Assembly (NCBI RefSeq): GCF_003417465.1
Contig: NZ_QVMV01000028.1
Location: 212,159 to 276,158, forward strand
DNA: 64,000 bases
Reading direction: 5' to 3'
Source: Wenzhouxiangella sp. 15190
GTDB lineage: Bacteria; Pseudomonadota; Gammaproteobacteria; Xanthomonadales; Wenzhouxiangellaceae
Shown here in pieces: positions 18,620-27,631 of the stretch (positions within the stretch are counted from its first letter, which is position 1; every line of letters begins with the position of its first letter). Made by a program: the position numbers and the translations under genes. The notes below the pieces were generated by a model. It ran no database searches. It was not told where the DNA came from and saw only the letters and a list, made by a program, of their open reading frames with translations.

Positions 18620-19003
18620 TCAGCGGCGGAAGCGGTTGGTTTCGATTAACACCACCACCGTGGACACTATGTTGGCCAACAATGCGCCACCGGAAAGCGA
18701 AACCACCGAGGCCATCACAGCCGGCGTAAGCCCGGCATCAGTGACGTGGACGGCCACACCCCAGACCAGAGCGGCAGCGAGAAGCTGCAAGTCGGCCACA
18801 AGGCTGGAGGCCAGCAGCACTGCACCGATATGCGTACGTTCACCCATTTTCATCACCGTGGCGATCAGGCTGACGGCAATGGCGGCGAACAATTCGTAGG
18901 CGTTGTGATGGTCGGGATTGTCCATCTCGCCGATAAAGAAGCCGAAGTTGAGCGTCAGTGCCAGCAGGATGAAAAATGCGAATACGACTTTCTCAGGATT
19001 CAT
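18620..19003 (-). CDS. Small integral membrane protein (DUF6394-like)
   Basis: A 127-residue protein with four hydrophobic segments and the stretch NPDHHNAYELFAAIAVSLIATVMKMGERTHIGAVLLASSLVADLQL. I associate it with the DUF6394 proteins found beside K+ channel genes in gammaproteobacteria; this is from memory and not certain. ATG 19003 is chosen because the protein then begins just before the first helix (MNPEKVVFAFFILLAL). Its position immediately upstream of the channel suggests an accessory role. No function is known. Confidence 0.7.
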   Translation of the reverse strand: MNPEKVVFAFFILLALTLNFGFFIGEMDNPDHHNAYELFAAIAVSLIATVMKMGERTHIGAVLLASSLVADLQLLAAALVWGVAVHVTDAGLTPAVMASVVSLSGGALLANIVSTVVVLIETNRFRR

Positions 19004-19081
19004 GGGCGATCCCCAACCAATCAGCGAGTACAGTCTGCACGTTAGCCGACCCAACCCGGACGGTCAATTCATAGGGAGCCT

Positions 19082-20779
19082 CTAATCCTTGCCGCTCCGC
19101 CAGATCGACACCAGCAACCAGACACCGCCGAGCGCAGCCCCGACGAATCCCAGCAAGCCCAGAAGTGGCAGCCCGAAGGCCTGCTGGCCCGCCTGCACGT
19201 TCATCACGATGGCCGAACCGATGATCAGTGCCGCCGTCACGATGCCCAGCGTCAGGCGGCTGGCCGCCTGATCAAGCTGGTTGCTGACCTCCTTGAGCGA
19301 ACGGATGTCAACGTGCACCTCGATGCGGCCCTTGCTTGCATTGCGCAACAAGCGACTGAGATCGGCCGGCAGGTCCCCGAGCAGGCGCAGCGTCTGCATC
19401 GCGCTCTTGCGCATGCGCCGCGCCAGGTTGGCGGGCGAGTAGTGGCGCTGCAGCACTTCCTCGATGATGGGAGCGGCTTCACCGGCCATGTCGAACTCCG
19501 GCTCCAGGCGCCGGCCCATGCCTTCGAGTGTGAGAAAGGCCTTGAACATAAGCACCAGGTCAGGCGGCAGGATCAAATGGTGCTGGCGCAGCACCCCCGT
19601 GATATCACCGATCATCGCCGACAGGTCCAGCTGCTGTAGTGGAACGCCGTGGTAGTGCTCGATGAATTCCTCCACGTCCTCGCCGAGCCTCGCCTCGGAG
19701 ACCTTGTCATCCTCGCTCCACGCCAGCAGGATGCCAGCCGCACCTTCCGCATCGCGTGAAACCAGGCCGTGCAGCAGTTCGGCGACCTCGTGGCGGCGTT
19801 GCTCCGAAAGGCGCCCGACCATGCCGAAATCGAGCAGGCCGATATGGTTGTCCGGCAGGTACAGGATATTGCCGGGATGCGGATCGGCATGGAAGAACCC
19901 TTCTTCGAGGATCATCAGCAGAATCGCCCGCGTGCCGCGCACGGCGATCTCGTGACGGTCGAGACCAGCCTCGTCGACCGCTTCGAGATCCCGGCCGGGT
20001 ATGCCTTCCAGGCAGTCCTGTACATTCAGCCGCTCGCCGCTCCATTCCCAGAAAACATTGGGAACGACGATGCCGGAATCCGGCTCGAGCGTGTCCGCGA
20101 TGCGCTCGGCGTTGCGGCACTCGGCCACGAAATCCAGTTCCAGGCGCAGGGAACGTGCGAACTGCCGCAGCAACAGACGCGGACGGTAATGCCTCAGTTC
20201 GTTCGTCTCCGACTCGAGAATCTCCGCCAGCCGCCTGAGCAGTCGCAGATCCGCCTCGATCACCGACTTGATGCCGGGCCGCCGAACTTTCAGGACAACG
20301 GGCGTGCCGTCCTCGAGCCAGGCACGATGCACCTGGGCGAGCGAAGCCGCCGCCAACGGCTCACGCTCGATATTCTTGAAGACTTCCTCGGGTGGCGCGC
20401 CGAGATCCTCGATGAGCTGGGCCTCGATCTTCTCCCATTCGACTGCCGGTGCATGATCCTGGAGCTTGCCGAATTCGTTCAGCCATTCCGGTGCGAACAG
20501 GTCGACTCGAGTGGCCAGCACCTGGCCGAGCTTGACGAAAGTGGGCCCGAGTTCCTCCAGCACGCGACGGACCCGCTCGGGCGGGCTCAGGCGCGCCAGC
20601 TCCTCGCCTTCCTTCCAATGCAGCACCTTGCCGGCACGTCTCAGCGCGCCGGCCATGCCGACGCGCTGCACGATGTCGCCGAAACCGTAGCGAATCAGGA
20701 CGGATGCAATATCCTGCATCCGTCCGATGTCACGTGCTGCGCTCAATGCCTGCCAGAGCATGTTGTCCACTCGATTCAA
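19082..20779 (-). CDS. UbiB/ABC1/AarF-type atypical kinase
   Basis: A 565-residue protein of the ABC1 family, members of which support ubiquinone biosynthesis or lipid homeostasis. The KxGQ motif that defines the family is at Lys83-Gln86 (FVKLGQVLATR). The Ala-rich nucleotide loop reads LAAASLAQVH, and the catalytic-type block is FFHADPHPGNI with LLDFGMVG for metal binding. Two C-terminal helices anchor it in the membrane. No ubi genes adjoin it, so whether it is the UbiB of this organism or a paralogue is open. Confidence 0.88.
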   Translation of the reverse strand: MNRVDNMLWQALSAARDIGRMQDIASVLIRYGFGDIVQRVGMAGALRRAGKVLHWKEGEELARLSPPERVRRVLEELGPTFVKLGQVLATRVDLFAPEWLNEFGKLQDHAPAVEWEKIEAQLIEDLGAPPEEVFKNIEREPLAAASLAQVHRAWLEDGTPVVLKVRRPGIKSVIEADLRLLRRLAEILESETNELRHYRPRLLLRQFARSLRLELDFVAECRNAERIADTLEPDSGIVVPNVFWEWSGERLNVQDCLEGIPGRDLEAVDEAGLDRHEIAVRGTRAILLMILEEGFFHADPHPGNILYLPDNHIGLLDFGMVGRLSEQRRHEVAELLHGLVSRDAEGAAGILLAWSEDDKVSEARLGEDVEEFIEHYHGVPLQQLDLSAMIGDITGVLRQHHLILPPDLVLMFKAFLTLEGMGRRLEPEFDMAGEAAPIIEEVLQRHYSPANLARRMRKSAMQTLRLLGDLPADLSRLLRNASKGRIEVHVDIRSLKEVSNQLDQAASRLTLGIVTAALIIGSAIVMNVQAGQQAFGLPLLGLLGFVGAALGGVWLLVSIWRSGKD

Positions 20780-20856
20780 GTAGGCACTCAGAATAGCGCA
20801 TCAAAACGATACTCGTCTTGCTGACTCGGATTCCCTGTCCGAGTAGAATCAGACGC

Positions 20857-21489
20857 ATGAATTTGCTCGCCCGACTTGTGCTGATCGCCGTTTCGGCATA
20901 TGTCCTCTCCGGATGTGCGACGACGCCACCCCAGAAGCAGAACAACCTGTGCGAGATCTTCGAGCAGGAACCGGGCTGGTACGATCATGCCTACAAAAGC
21001 GAGCGCCGCTGGGGGGTGCCGATCGCCGTGCAGATGGCCATTGTCCAGCGCGAGTCGTCATTCAGGGCGCGGGTAAAACCGGCACGCACGAAACTACTGG
21101 GCTTCATTCCCTGGCGACGACCCTCCTCGGCATCCGGCTATGCCCAGGCCCAGGATCCGGCCTGGCAGGAATATCTCGAAATGACGGGCCGCTCGTCCTG
21201 GTTCACCAGTCGTGCCGACATGGCCGATGCGCTTGATTTCATCGGGTGGTACAACTACACCAGCCACCGGCAGCTCGGCATCCGCCGAAACGACGCGTAC
21301 AAGCTCTATCTCGCCTATCACGAGGGCCGAACCGGCTACGAACGCGGCAGCTGGCGCGACAAGCCCAAGGTTCGGAAAACCGCCCGCGAAGTCGCCGAAC
21401 GCTCCGAGCGTTATGCCCGGCAACTGCCCGCGTGCGAAGAGAAGTTCCGCTGTTCGGCCTGGTGGAAGGTCTGGCCCTTCTGCCGCTGA
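20857..21489 (+). CDS. Lipoprotein with lysozyme/SLT-like domain
   Basis: A 210-residue lipoprotein. The signal ends with the lipobox LSGC (residues about 18-21), giving an acylated Cys in the periplasm, probably outer membrane. The mature domain begins PGWYDHAYKSERRWGVPIAVQMAIVQRESSF, where the Glu of QRESSF fits the catalytic Glu of SLT-type lytic transglycosylases. It continues with a YNYTSHRQLGI block. Likely role: murein cleavage or remodelling. It is transcribed divergently from the UbiB gene with a 77-base gap, in which ACTCGGA-N7-TCCGAGT (20824-20844) could form a small hairpin. Confidence 0.8.
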   Translation: MNLLARLVLIAVSAYVLSGCATTPPQKQNNLCEIFEQEPGWYDHAYKSERRWGVPIAVQMAIVQRESSFRARVKPARTKLLGFIPWRRPSSASGYAQAQDPAWQEYLEMTGRSSWFTSRADMADALDFIGWYNYTSHRQLGIRRNDAYKLYLAYHEGRTGYERGSWRDKPKVRKTAREVAERSERYARQLPACEEKFRCSAWWKVWPFCR

Positions 21490-21525
21490 GCGTCCAGGTG
21501 CACGCAGACGGCGGAATGACCACTT

Positions 21526-22563
21526 TTAATCGCTGATACAAGCGGATACGAGCGATTCAAAAGCCTGCCCACCCCGCACTGGATCAGCGACCGCCAACCC
21601 GAGGCGGTTGCTTTCGGCCGCCAGCAGTCGATACGCCGCGTCCTCGCTCAGTGCTGACGTATTCATCGCCACACCGGCACAGCGAATGGCCGGATTGGTG
21701 TATCGCCCCAGACGCACGGTCAGGTCGATAATCTCCTCGATCGTCGGGGTCGGAAAGTCGGGATAACCAACCAGATGCTTGCGGCCGGGCTCGTGGCAGA
21801 TCACGAACACATCGGGCTGACTGCCATGCAGCAACCCCATGGATACCGCGGCAAAGGCCGGGTGGACCAGCGTGCCCTGCCCTTCGATCACGTCCCAGTG
21901 TTCGTCGGGTGCATCCGGGCTGAGCGTTTCCGCCGCACCGGAGATGAAATCCGAAACGACCGCGTCCACGGGAATGCCACTGCCGGCAATCATGATGCCG
22001 GTCTGCCCCGTCGCACGAAAATCGACCAACATGCCACGACGCGACATGGCCTGCGCAAGGGAAAGCGCGGTGTATTTTTTTCCAATGGCGCAATCGGTAC
22101 CGACGGTCAACAATCGCTTGCCACCGCGCCGGGTGCCGGTGCCGGACGGAATACCCTCCGGCGGCCGGCGCAATTCGATCAACCGTCGGCCGTGATCTTG
22201 CGCGGCGGAGTGCAGTTTCGGAACGGATGACAGCTTCGTGTGCAGGCCATTGACAATATCCAGCCCGGCGTCGAGCGCATCGAACAGGGCCGGATACCAG
22301 CTTGCCGGTATGATCCCGCCCGGACTGGCCACACCGATCAGAAGGGATCTTGCTCCCTGCGAGGCGGCCTGGGCCGGCGTCATCGGCTGCAGACCCGTAC
22401 TCACCTTTCCGCCAGGCAGTACATACTCCCCGGTACATGAATCCGGCGCCCAGTCACGCAGCGCGAATGCCGTCTTGGCAAATCCCGTTTCGGTCACATC
22501 GCCCAGAAACAGCAGATAGGGTGTGGGCAGCGCATTCGGGGCGGCTGGCTTGGTGTCGATCAT
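21526..22563 (-). CDS. DUF1611 family P-loop protein (DgcN-like)
   Basis: A 345-residue cytoplasmic protein with an N-terminal Rossmann-like domain (residues about 15-125). The C-terminal P-loop domain contains GTDCAIGKKYTA (Gly155-Lys163 region) and the acidic block HWDVIEGQGTLVHPAFA. DUF1611 includes DgcN, a D-glutamate N-acetyltransferase that works with the racemase DgcA in D-glutamate use. DgcA is not adjacent here, so the assignment is by family only. The ATG at 22563 overlaps the stop of a tiny upstream ORF (22560-22646). Confidence 0.75.
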   Translation of the reverse strand: MIDTKPAAPNALPTPYLLFLGDVTETGFAKTAFALRDWAPDSCTGEYVLPGGKVSTGLQPMTPAQAASQGARSLLIGVASPGGIIPASWYPALFDALDAGLDIVNGLHTKLSSVPKLHSAAQDHGRRLIELRRPPEGIPSGTGTRRGGKRLLTVGTDCAIGKKYTALSLAQAMSRRGMLVDFRATGQTGIMIAGSGIPVDAVVSDFISGAAETLSPDAPDEHWDVIEGQGTLVHPAFAAVSMGLLHGSQPDVFVICHEPGRKHLVGYPDFPTPTIEEIIDLTVRLGRYTNPAIRCAGVAMNTSALSEDAAYRLLAAESNRLGLAVADPVRGGQAFESLVSACISD

Positions 22564-22646
22564 GCCGATCTTCTCCTGACGATACGAAACAGCCCCACGG
22601 TCATGAGCGGCAAGGCGAACATTGCGATTACAGATACCCCATCCAT
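22560..22646 (-). CDS. Possible 28-residue membrane microprotein
   Basis: A short ORF reads MDGVSVIAMFALPLMTVGLF followed by RIVRRRSA: one hydrophobic helix and a strongly basic tail. Its TGA overlaps the ATG of the DUF1611 gene, the arrangement seen for translationally coupled genes. A TACAAT hexamer about 15 bases upstream of its ATG (on the minus strand) could be a -10 element, which would make the transcript nearly leaderless. No ribosome-binding site is visible, so it may instead be leader sequence by chance. Confidence 0.3.
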   Translation of the reverse strand: MDGVSVIAMFALPLMTVGLFRIVRRRSA

Positions 22647-22936
22647 GAATACAGCAAGATTGTAGCCAACCTAGATTGTCCCCGCGAACATGGCGTTACC
22701 CGCTGCCGATCAGCACCGACTGCAGGAAAATACCGGGCAACAAGAGGCGACCGAAGGGGCCTTTCGTCATGCGCCGATCTGCGGTCCGGATGCAGGCTTG
22801 AAGCCCTGAAACCAGGTCGGATCCATGGCGCCAGTCCCGTCAACGAATCAATGTCGCCCCACCCCACACGGCACGACCGGACAACGCCGACTCTGATACA
22901 TTGACCGAGTCTCGGATTGTTCTCGTGAGGGGATTC
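22647..22936. other. Intergenic stretch between divergent genes
   Basis: I see no gene, RNA structure or repeat that I can defend in this stretch. It separates the minus-strand DUF1611 unit from the plus-strand flavin reductase gene and presumably holds both promoters. The last bases carry the ribosome-binding site GAGGGG for the reductase start at 22937. Confidence 0.5.
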
Positions 22937-24247
22937 ATGTCAGCTGGAACCGCGCACCGCCTCGTCTGGCTGGTCGCCCTGCTACCGTCGCTTTTGTTCC
23001 TGGCGACGCTTGCCCCCGGGGATCTCTCATCGATGGGGTCGGCCCTCAATACCATCGGCCGACTGGCGGGCGTGGCGGGCCTGGCGATGCTGTTGATGGC
23101 GGCGATACTGAGCGCGCGCATCCCGGGTGTCGATCGGCCATTCGGCGGACTCACGCGCCTTTGGCGCACTCATCACTTCCTCGGGGCAGGGTCGCTCATT
23201 CTGCTGCTGGCTCATCCCCTCCTGCTGGCTTTCTCGGCGGGCACTACCAGCCTGTACGCCGCCAGAACAATGCTCTTCCCGCCCCTGTCCGACCTGGCCA
23301 GCTGGAGCGGCTGGGCAGCACTGATTCTGATGATGCTCTTTCTTGCCCCTAGCTTCTCGTTCTTCGGCCACCCCCGTTTCGAACGCTGGAAGAAGCTTCA
23401 TCGCCTGGCCGGGCCGGCCGTGGCGCTGGCACTGATCCACGGCTTCTGGCTCTCGCGCGGCCTTCCCCAATGGCTCAACATCACGGTCTGGTCGGTATTC
23501 GCGATGGTGGCCCTCGGCGCCGTGACGTGGCGCTTCGTGTTTTCGCGCCGAATCGGGCGACGGGGCTGCCGGGTCAGCAAAGTCGAGCGGGTGGCCAATA
23601 ACGTCGTCGAACTGACACTGAGCCCCGAACACGGCAAGTTCGCACACGAGGCGGGCAATTTCGTCTACCTAGCCCCATACGACCCCGGTCTCGAAGCCGG
23701 GTATGGCGAGGAGCATCCCTATACGCTTTCCTCGTCGCCCCTGGAGCCCGCATTGCGCATCGCGATCAAGGACCTGGGAGACGCCAGCCGGGCGATCCAG
23801 TCGATCCGGGAAGGTGCGCATGCAACGATCGAGGGTCCGTACGGCCGCTTTTTTCCCAATCCGCGCGCCGTGACGGATCCGGAATTGTGGGTCGCTGGCG
23901 GCATCGGGATCACCCCGTTCCTGGCCCGCATGCGTCTTCTGAAGCAACTTGGGAAGCCTGCCGATGCATGCCTGATTTTCTGTGTCCAGGACGAGGCGCG
24001 TGAATTGTACGGGCAGGAGTTGCGCTCCCTGGCATCCAGCCTGTCGGGATTCAGGCTGAATTTCCATCACTTCTACCGCGAGGGCCCCATCACGCGCGAA
24101 TACATCGAAAAAGTCTGTCCGGACATGGCACAGCGGTTGCTGCATGTGTGCGGTCCGCGACCGCTCAAGGACCTCGTCGTCCAGCATGCCCGAGCGGCCG
24201 GGATACCGGTCTCGAGTATTCACTCCGAAGAGTTCGAACTGCTATGA
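22937..24247 (+). CDS. Ferric reductase-like membrane flavoprotein (FAD/NAD(P)H oxidoreductase)
   Basis: A 436-residue protein. The N-terminal half (residues about 1-215) has six or so helices of the ferric-reductase/NOX heme b type, with paired histidines (RTHHFLGAG and LLLAHPLLL; LHRLAG and LIHGFWLS). The C-terminal half has an FAD-binding barrel (EEHPYTLSSSP) and an NAD(P)-binding domain (GGIGITPFLARM, LHVCGPRPL). It moves electrons from NAD(P)H across the membrane. ATG 22937 has the strong site GAGGGG eight bases upstream; an earlier TTG at 22901 has none. It overlaps the cytochrome b5 gene by ATGA. Confidence 0.87.
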   Translation: MSAGTAHRLVWLVALLPSLLFLATLAPGDLSSMGSALNTIGRLAGVAGLAMLLMAAILSARIPGVDRPFGGLTRLWRTHHFLGAGSLILLLAHPLLLAFSAGTTSLYAARTMLFPPLSDLASWSGWAALILMMLFLAPSFSFFGHPRFERWKKLHRLAGPAVALALIHGFWLSRGLPQWLNITVWSVFAMVALGAVTWRFVFSRRIGRRGCRVSKVERVANNVVELTLSPEHGKFAHEAGNFVYLAPYDPGLEAGYGEEHPYTLSSSPLEPALRIAIKDLGDASRAIQSIREGAHATIEGPYGRFFPNPRAVTDPELWVAGGIGITPFLARMRLLKQLGKPADACLIFCVQDEARELYGQELRSLASSLSGFRLNFHHFYREGPITREYIEKVCPDMAQRLLHVCGPRPLKDLVVQHARAAGIPVSSIHSEEFELL

Positions 24248-24621
24248 GCCTGAAAAAACCGGTCTATACCGCCTTCGTGGCATTCTGGGCATGCGTGTTC
24301 ACGATCGTGCTGCTCGATTCACTGTCCGGTACCGATTCCGGACACCCGCCCCCGCAGGCACACTCCCCAGACACCTACACCCTCGCTGAAGTGGCGCGCC
24401 ACGACACACTCGATGATTGCTGGATGGCGATCGAGGGCAAGGTCTATGACTTCACCGATTACATCGAGCGCCATCCGACCGAACCTTCAGTCCTCGAACC
24501 CTGGTGCGGCAGCGAAGCCACCGAGGGCATGAAGACCAAGGGTTATGGCAGAAATCACTCTCAGCGTGCCTGGCGCGCCATGGAGGACTATCTGATCGGG
24601 GAGCTTTCCGAAGAAGAATGA
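24244..24621 (+). CDS. Membrane-anchored cytochrome b5-like protein
   Basis: A 125-residue protein with an N-terminal helix (residues about 7-27, VYTAFVAFWACVFTIVLLDSL) and a cytochrome b5 heme domain (residues about 43-120). The domain starts TYTLAEVARHDTLDDCWMAI. Heme ligands are the His of ERHPTEPS (replacing the usual HPGG) and the His of GYGRNHS. The start codon overlaps the stop of the flavin reductase, so the two are almost certainly one electron-transfer pair: NAD(P)H to FAD to membrane heme b to b5. Confidence 0.85.
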   Translation: MSLKKPVYTAFVAFWACVFTIVLLDSLSGTDSGHPPPQAHSPDTYTLAEVARHDTLDDCWMAIEGKVYDFTDYIERHPTEPSVLEPWCGSEATEGMKTKGYGRNHSQRAWRAMEDYLIGELSEEE

Positions 24622-24628
24622 AATGCAA

Positions 24629-24660
24629 ACCGCCCGGCCGCAAAAGAGCGACCGGGCGGT
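24629..24660 (+). terminator. Hairpin after the cytochrome b5 gene
   Basis: A perfect 9-bp stem ACCGCCCGG/CCGGGCGGT encloses a 14-base loop, 7 bases after the cytochrome b5 stop. The following bases (CTGTTCACC) are only weakly T-rich. It is probably the 3' end of the reductase-b5 transcript, although intrinsic termination may be inefficient. Confidence 0.5.
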
Positions 24661-24748
24661 CTGTTCACCATTGGGCCCGTGGCGTAATGCGGGCTTGGAT
24701 GACGGTCGACGGCGGACTGGCCGCCGATTCCAGGGAGTCCTTACGGCC

Positions 24749-25381
24749 TCAATCGAAGCGCTTGGGACCCTCGCTGGCATAGTATTCCGCCAGCGCCTTC
24801 ATATCCTCGTCACTGAGATCCGCCATTTCGGGCGCCATCTTTTCCGGCTGCCAGCGCTCTTCATCACGGTAGTACTTGAACTGATGCATCAGGTAGTGCT
24901 TCCACTGGCCGGCCAGAATTCCGGCATCGTCAAGTGCCAGAGCCCCGGCATCGGTATGGCAACGATCACATTTGGCCTCGTGAATGGAAGCGCCCTGGCT
25001 CACCAGTTCCTCGTCGACTTCCTGTTCGGCCGGAGAGAAAGGCTGGGACGCATAGTGGCCGGCGGCCTCGATCTGCTCATCCTCCGACATTGCGTCGGCC
25101 AGCGCACAGTGGTTTTCGGCGCCATCCTCGGCCTCTTCCTCGAAGTAGGAATCAGCACACGGCCTGGCTTCGGCCGCAAAAATCGCAAGCTGGTTCTCCA
25201 GAAAATAATCCGAGGCCCCGGCAATGATCGGAACCGTGCTGTCATCGCTGATGCCATCCTTGCCATGACAGGAAGTACAGGATTCCACTGAATCCGGCGC
25301 TTCGGCCATGGTTACGCCTGCTCCGGCGAGGAAAACCGTAGCGAGGGCGAACTTCACTGAATGACTGAACATGCTTCTCAT
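24749..25381 (-). CDS. Periplasmic diheme cytochrome c (c4/c553 type)
   Basis: A 210-residue secreted protein. After a signal peptide (FALATVFLAGAGVTMA) there are two c-type heme sites, CTSCH and CDRCH, each in a class I cytochrome domain. Likely sixth ligands are the Met residues in later segments (EKMAPEMADL in the second). The first domain carries an additional Cys pair. ATG 25381 is preceded by GGAGGAGGT, a very strong ribosome-binding site. The gene is the last of the electron-conduit block, 82 bases after the MtrB-like gene. It probably shuttles electrons in the periplasm. Confidence 0.87.
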   Translation of the reverse strand: MRSMFSHSVKFALATVFLAGAGVTMAEAPDSVESCTSCHGKDGISDDSTVPIIAGASDYFLENQLAIFAAEARPCADSYFEEEAEDGAENHCALADAMSEDEQIEAAGHYASQPFSPAEQEVDEELVSQGASIHEAKCDRCHTDAGALALDDAGILAGQWKHYLMHQFKYYRDEERWQPEKMAPEMADLSDEDMKALAEYYASEGPKRFD

Positions 25382-25463
25382 GAGACCTCCTCCAAATTTT
25401 GGGTCACACGCCATATCGGAGTGTGTAAGACTTATTTTACCACTGAAAGCCGTGGGGCTTTAC

Positions 25464-27611
25464 TCAATCAGCCGAAAACCGGTAGCGCAGCATCACGTTG
25501 AAAACATGCACTGTGCCGTCCAGCGGTCGCTGCCCCAGACTCAACAGGGTCGGCACCGTATCCGGCGCAACGTCATCGCGGAAGAAATCGTCTTCAGTGA
25601 GTTTGCCGACAAGATAGCCGAAACGCAGGTTAAGGCGTTCTCCGAGCTCACGCTCTGCAGAAGCTTCCAGTGTCATGCGGCTGGTTTCCAGCGTCGGAAA
25701 CGGGGGTGCCGAACCGCGCTTTTGGACCTCGATATCTCCATCGGCCGATGCGTAGGTGAAATCCAGCCTGCCTTCCACCCACTTGCCCGGGAGATCGCCG
25801 AAATTCAAGCCAATGCCGGCCGTGCGGAAGTCGTCACTCTGCCGGGCTTCCCAGGGGGCGTCTTCGATGTTGTCGGCCCCGAGAATAGTCGCGTCCAGCG
25901 ACTCGAAGGCCACGAACGCATGCGCGGTGATGTCACTGGAAAAGGTGGCTGAAACGTCCAGGCCATAGCTTCTGGCCCGTCCGTCACTGAGACCGATTTC
26001 GGTATCGGAAAATTCCTCGTCGGCAAACTCGGCGAACAGGCTGGCAGCCACGTTCTCGCGCAGGGCATAGTCAGCGACGAAGCGCAGTGCATCCCGGTCC
26101 TTTTCCGCGAAATGGAAGCGTCGCAGGCTGGGATTGACCTGCGGGCCGAGACGAGCCGGATCGAGATCGTTGTTGCGCTCCTCACGACTGGCTTTCACAT
26201 TCACGTTCAGGCGGGACACGGGCGTCGCCCGTATCTTGAAGGAATAGAGATTGGTATCCGTGTTCTCGACCTCCTGCAGACTACGCTCCATTCCCTTGTG
26301 TGTCGCCGAGGCTGTTACCTTCAAGTCCGAGGCCACGCGATAGTCGAGCGTTGCATTCATGCTGGTCCGTTCGTAACTGTACGGCTCGTAGGCACGTTCG
26401 TCCATCACGAACGTGTCCGAAACGACCTGGACGAATGAATCGACAGGGGTCTTGTTGTCGCGCTCATCGTAGCGGAACTGCAGCTTGGCCCGGAGCCGGT
26501 CGGTCAGGTTGCTCGTGGCCCGCAAGTTCGCTATCTGCGTATCCACACGCCCGTCGAGATCGCTTCGGGGCAAACTCGGGTTTGCCAGGCTCGTATTGAG
26601 TGTCGGCGCCAGGAACTGCTCGTCCTGCTCGCTTCGGCCGACAGCCACGTGCCCGGAAAGCATCAACCACTTCGAATAACGCCAGGACCCGGAAAGCATG
26701 AACTGGTGAAACTGGTTCTCGGGTGGCTGCGCCAGTTCGCCCAGATCGGCCCCATTGATTCCGGCAAAGGGATTCTGCCAACGCACCGACCGGTTGTCAT
26801 TGTCGAAACGCGAGAGGTGATAGGCCGCTTCCAGCTGCCAGCGGTCCCTGACATAGCCGACCGCCGCCTCAACCCGGGTGGTTTCGTAATCGACGGGTGA
26901 TGCCAGTTCGGCGGCCCGAAAGATAAAGCTCCCACCCCGAATCAGGTTGCCTTCCTTGCGGGTCTGCTGCACATCCACGCGATACCGCCACGGGCTCTTG
27001 CGGTTCACTTCCAAAGCCAGCCCGAGCGTTTTCCGCTTGTGCCGGATATCGACGCCGTGCAGGCTGCCGGCGAGTGCCGTCATTTCATCCGTCGTGCCGC
27101 CGCGGACCCAGTCGGCGGGCAACGTCTGATTCGCCGTGCCTGCCCCCTCGAATATCGTCCGGGTATCACTCGTATCGAGATAGGGCGTTTCGTCGTAATC
27201 GAGACTCACACTGTAGCTGCCCTGCCGTCCGCCCTCGACCGACAGCGTGCGGCTATCGAGGCCGAGCCGTTCTCCATATAAATCCAGGTAGCGAGCATCC
27301 TCCGTGCGATAGCGTAAATCGACGCCGGCCGCTCCATAGACACCCTCCTGTTCCAGGCCACGATAGTTGCCGAAATCGAACAGGTCATCGGAGACATAGC
27401 CGGCTCCCAGCAGCACGGAACCGCTCAGGCCATAAACGAACGGACAATCCTCACAAATCCACTCACTGGTATCGGGTCCAGTCGACTCCGACTCCTCTTC
27501 TTCCTGCGACGTAGCCCGGTCCTGGCCCGAAACCGACATACCCATCAGAAGGAAACCGATGAAGGCGACGGCCCTGACTTGAAACCTCCGATGGCGTTGA
27601 CTGGCTGTCAT
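25464..27611 (-). CDS. mtrB: MtrB/PioB family outer-membrane beta-barrel
   Basis: A 715-residue protein with an N-terminal signal. The mature N-terminus carries a CxxC (WICEDCPF), a feature of MtrB proteins. The rest is a long series of alternating aromatic/polar strands (for example GSYSVSLDYDETPYLDT and LNLRFGYLVGKL) of a barrel of about 26-28 strands, ending YRFSAD. In Shewanella, MtrB is the sheath through which MtrA passes electrons to the surface cytochrome. It begins 20 bases after the MtrA/DmsE gene, in one operon with it. Confidence 0.88.
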   Translation of the reverse strand: MTASQRHRRFQVRAVAFIGFLLMGMSVSGQDRATSQEEEESESTGPDTSEWICEDCPFVYGLSGSVLLGAGYVSDDLFDFGNYRGLEQEGVYGAAGVDLRYRTEDARYLDLYGERLGLDSRTLSVEGGRQGSYSVSLDYDETPYLDTSDTRTIFEGAGTANQTLPADWVRGGTTDEMTALAGSLHGVDIRHKRKTLGLALEVNRKSPWRYRVDVQQTRKEGNLIRGGSFIFRAAELASPVDYETTRVEAAVGYVRDRWQLEAAYHLSRFDNDNRSVRWQNPFAGINGADLGELAQPPENQFHQFMLSGSWRYSKWLMLSGHVAVGRSEQDEQFLAPTLNTSLANPSLPRSDLDGRVDTQIANLRATSNLTDRLRAKLQFRYDERDNKTPVDSFVQVVSDTFVMDERAYEPYSYERTSMNATLDYRVASDLKVTASATHKGMERSLQEVENTDTNLYSFKIRATPVSRLNVNVKASREERNNDLDPARLGPQVNPSLRRFHFAEKDRDALRFVADYALRENVAASLFAEFADEEFSDTEIGLSDGRARSYGLDVSATFSSDITAHAFVAFESLDATILGADNIEDAPWEARQSDDFRTAGIGLNFGDLPGKWVEGRLDFTYASADGDIEVQKRGSAPPFPTLETSRMTLEASAERELGERLNLRFGYLVGKLTEDDFFRDDVAPDTVPTLLSLGQRPLDGTVHVFNVMLRYRFSAD

Positions 27612-27631
27612 GACTGCTCTCCACGCTCCGG

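Noticed and set aside
22901..22936. TTG at 22901 as the start of the flavin reductase
   Set aside because: It has no ribosome-binding site, while ATG 22937 follows GAGGGG at good spacing.
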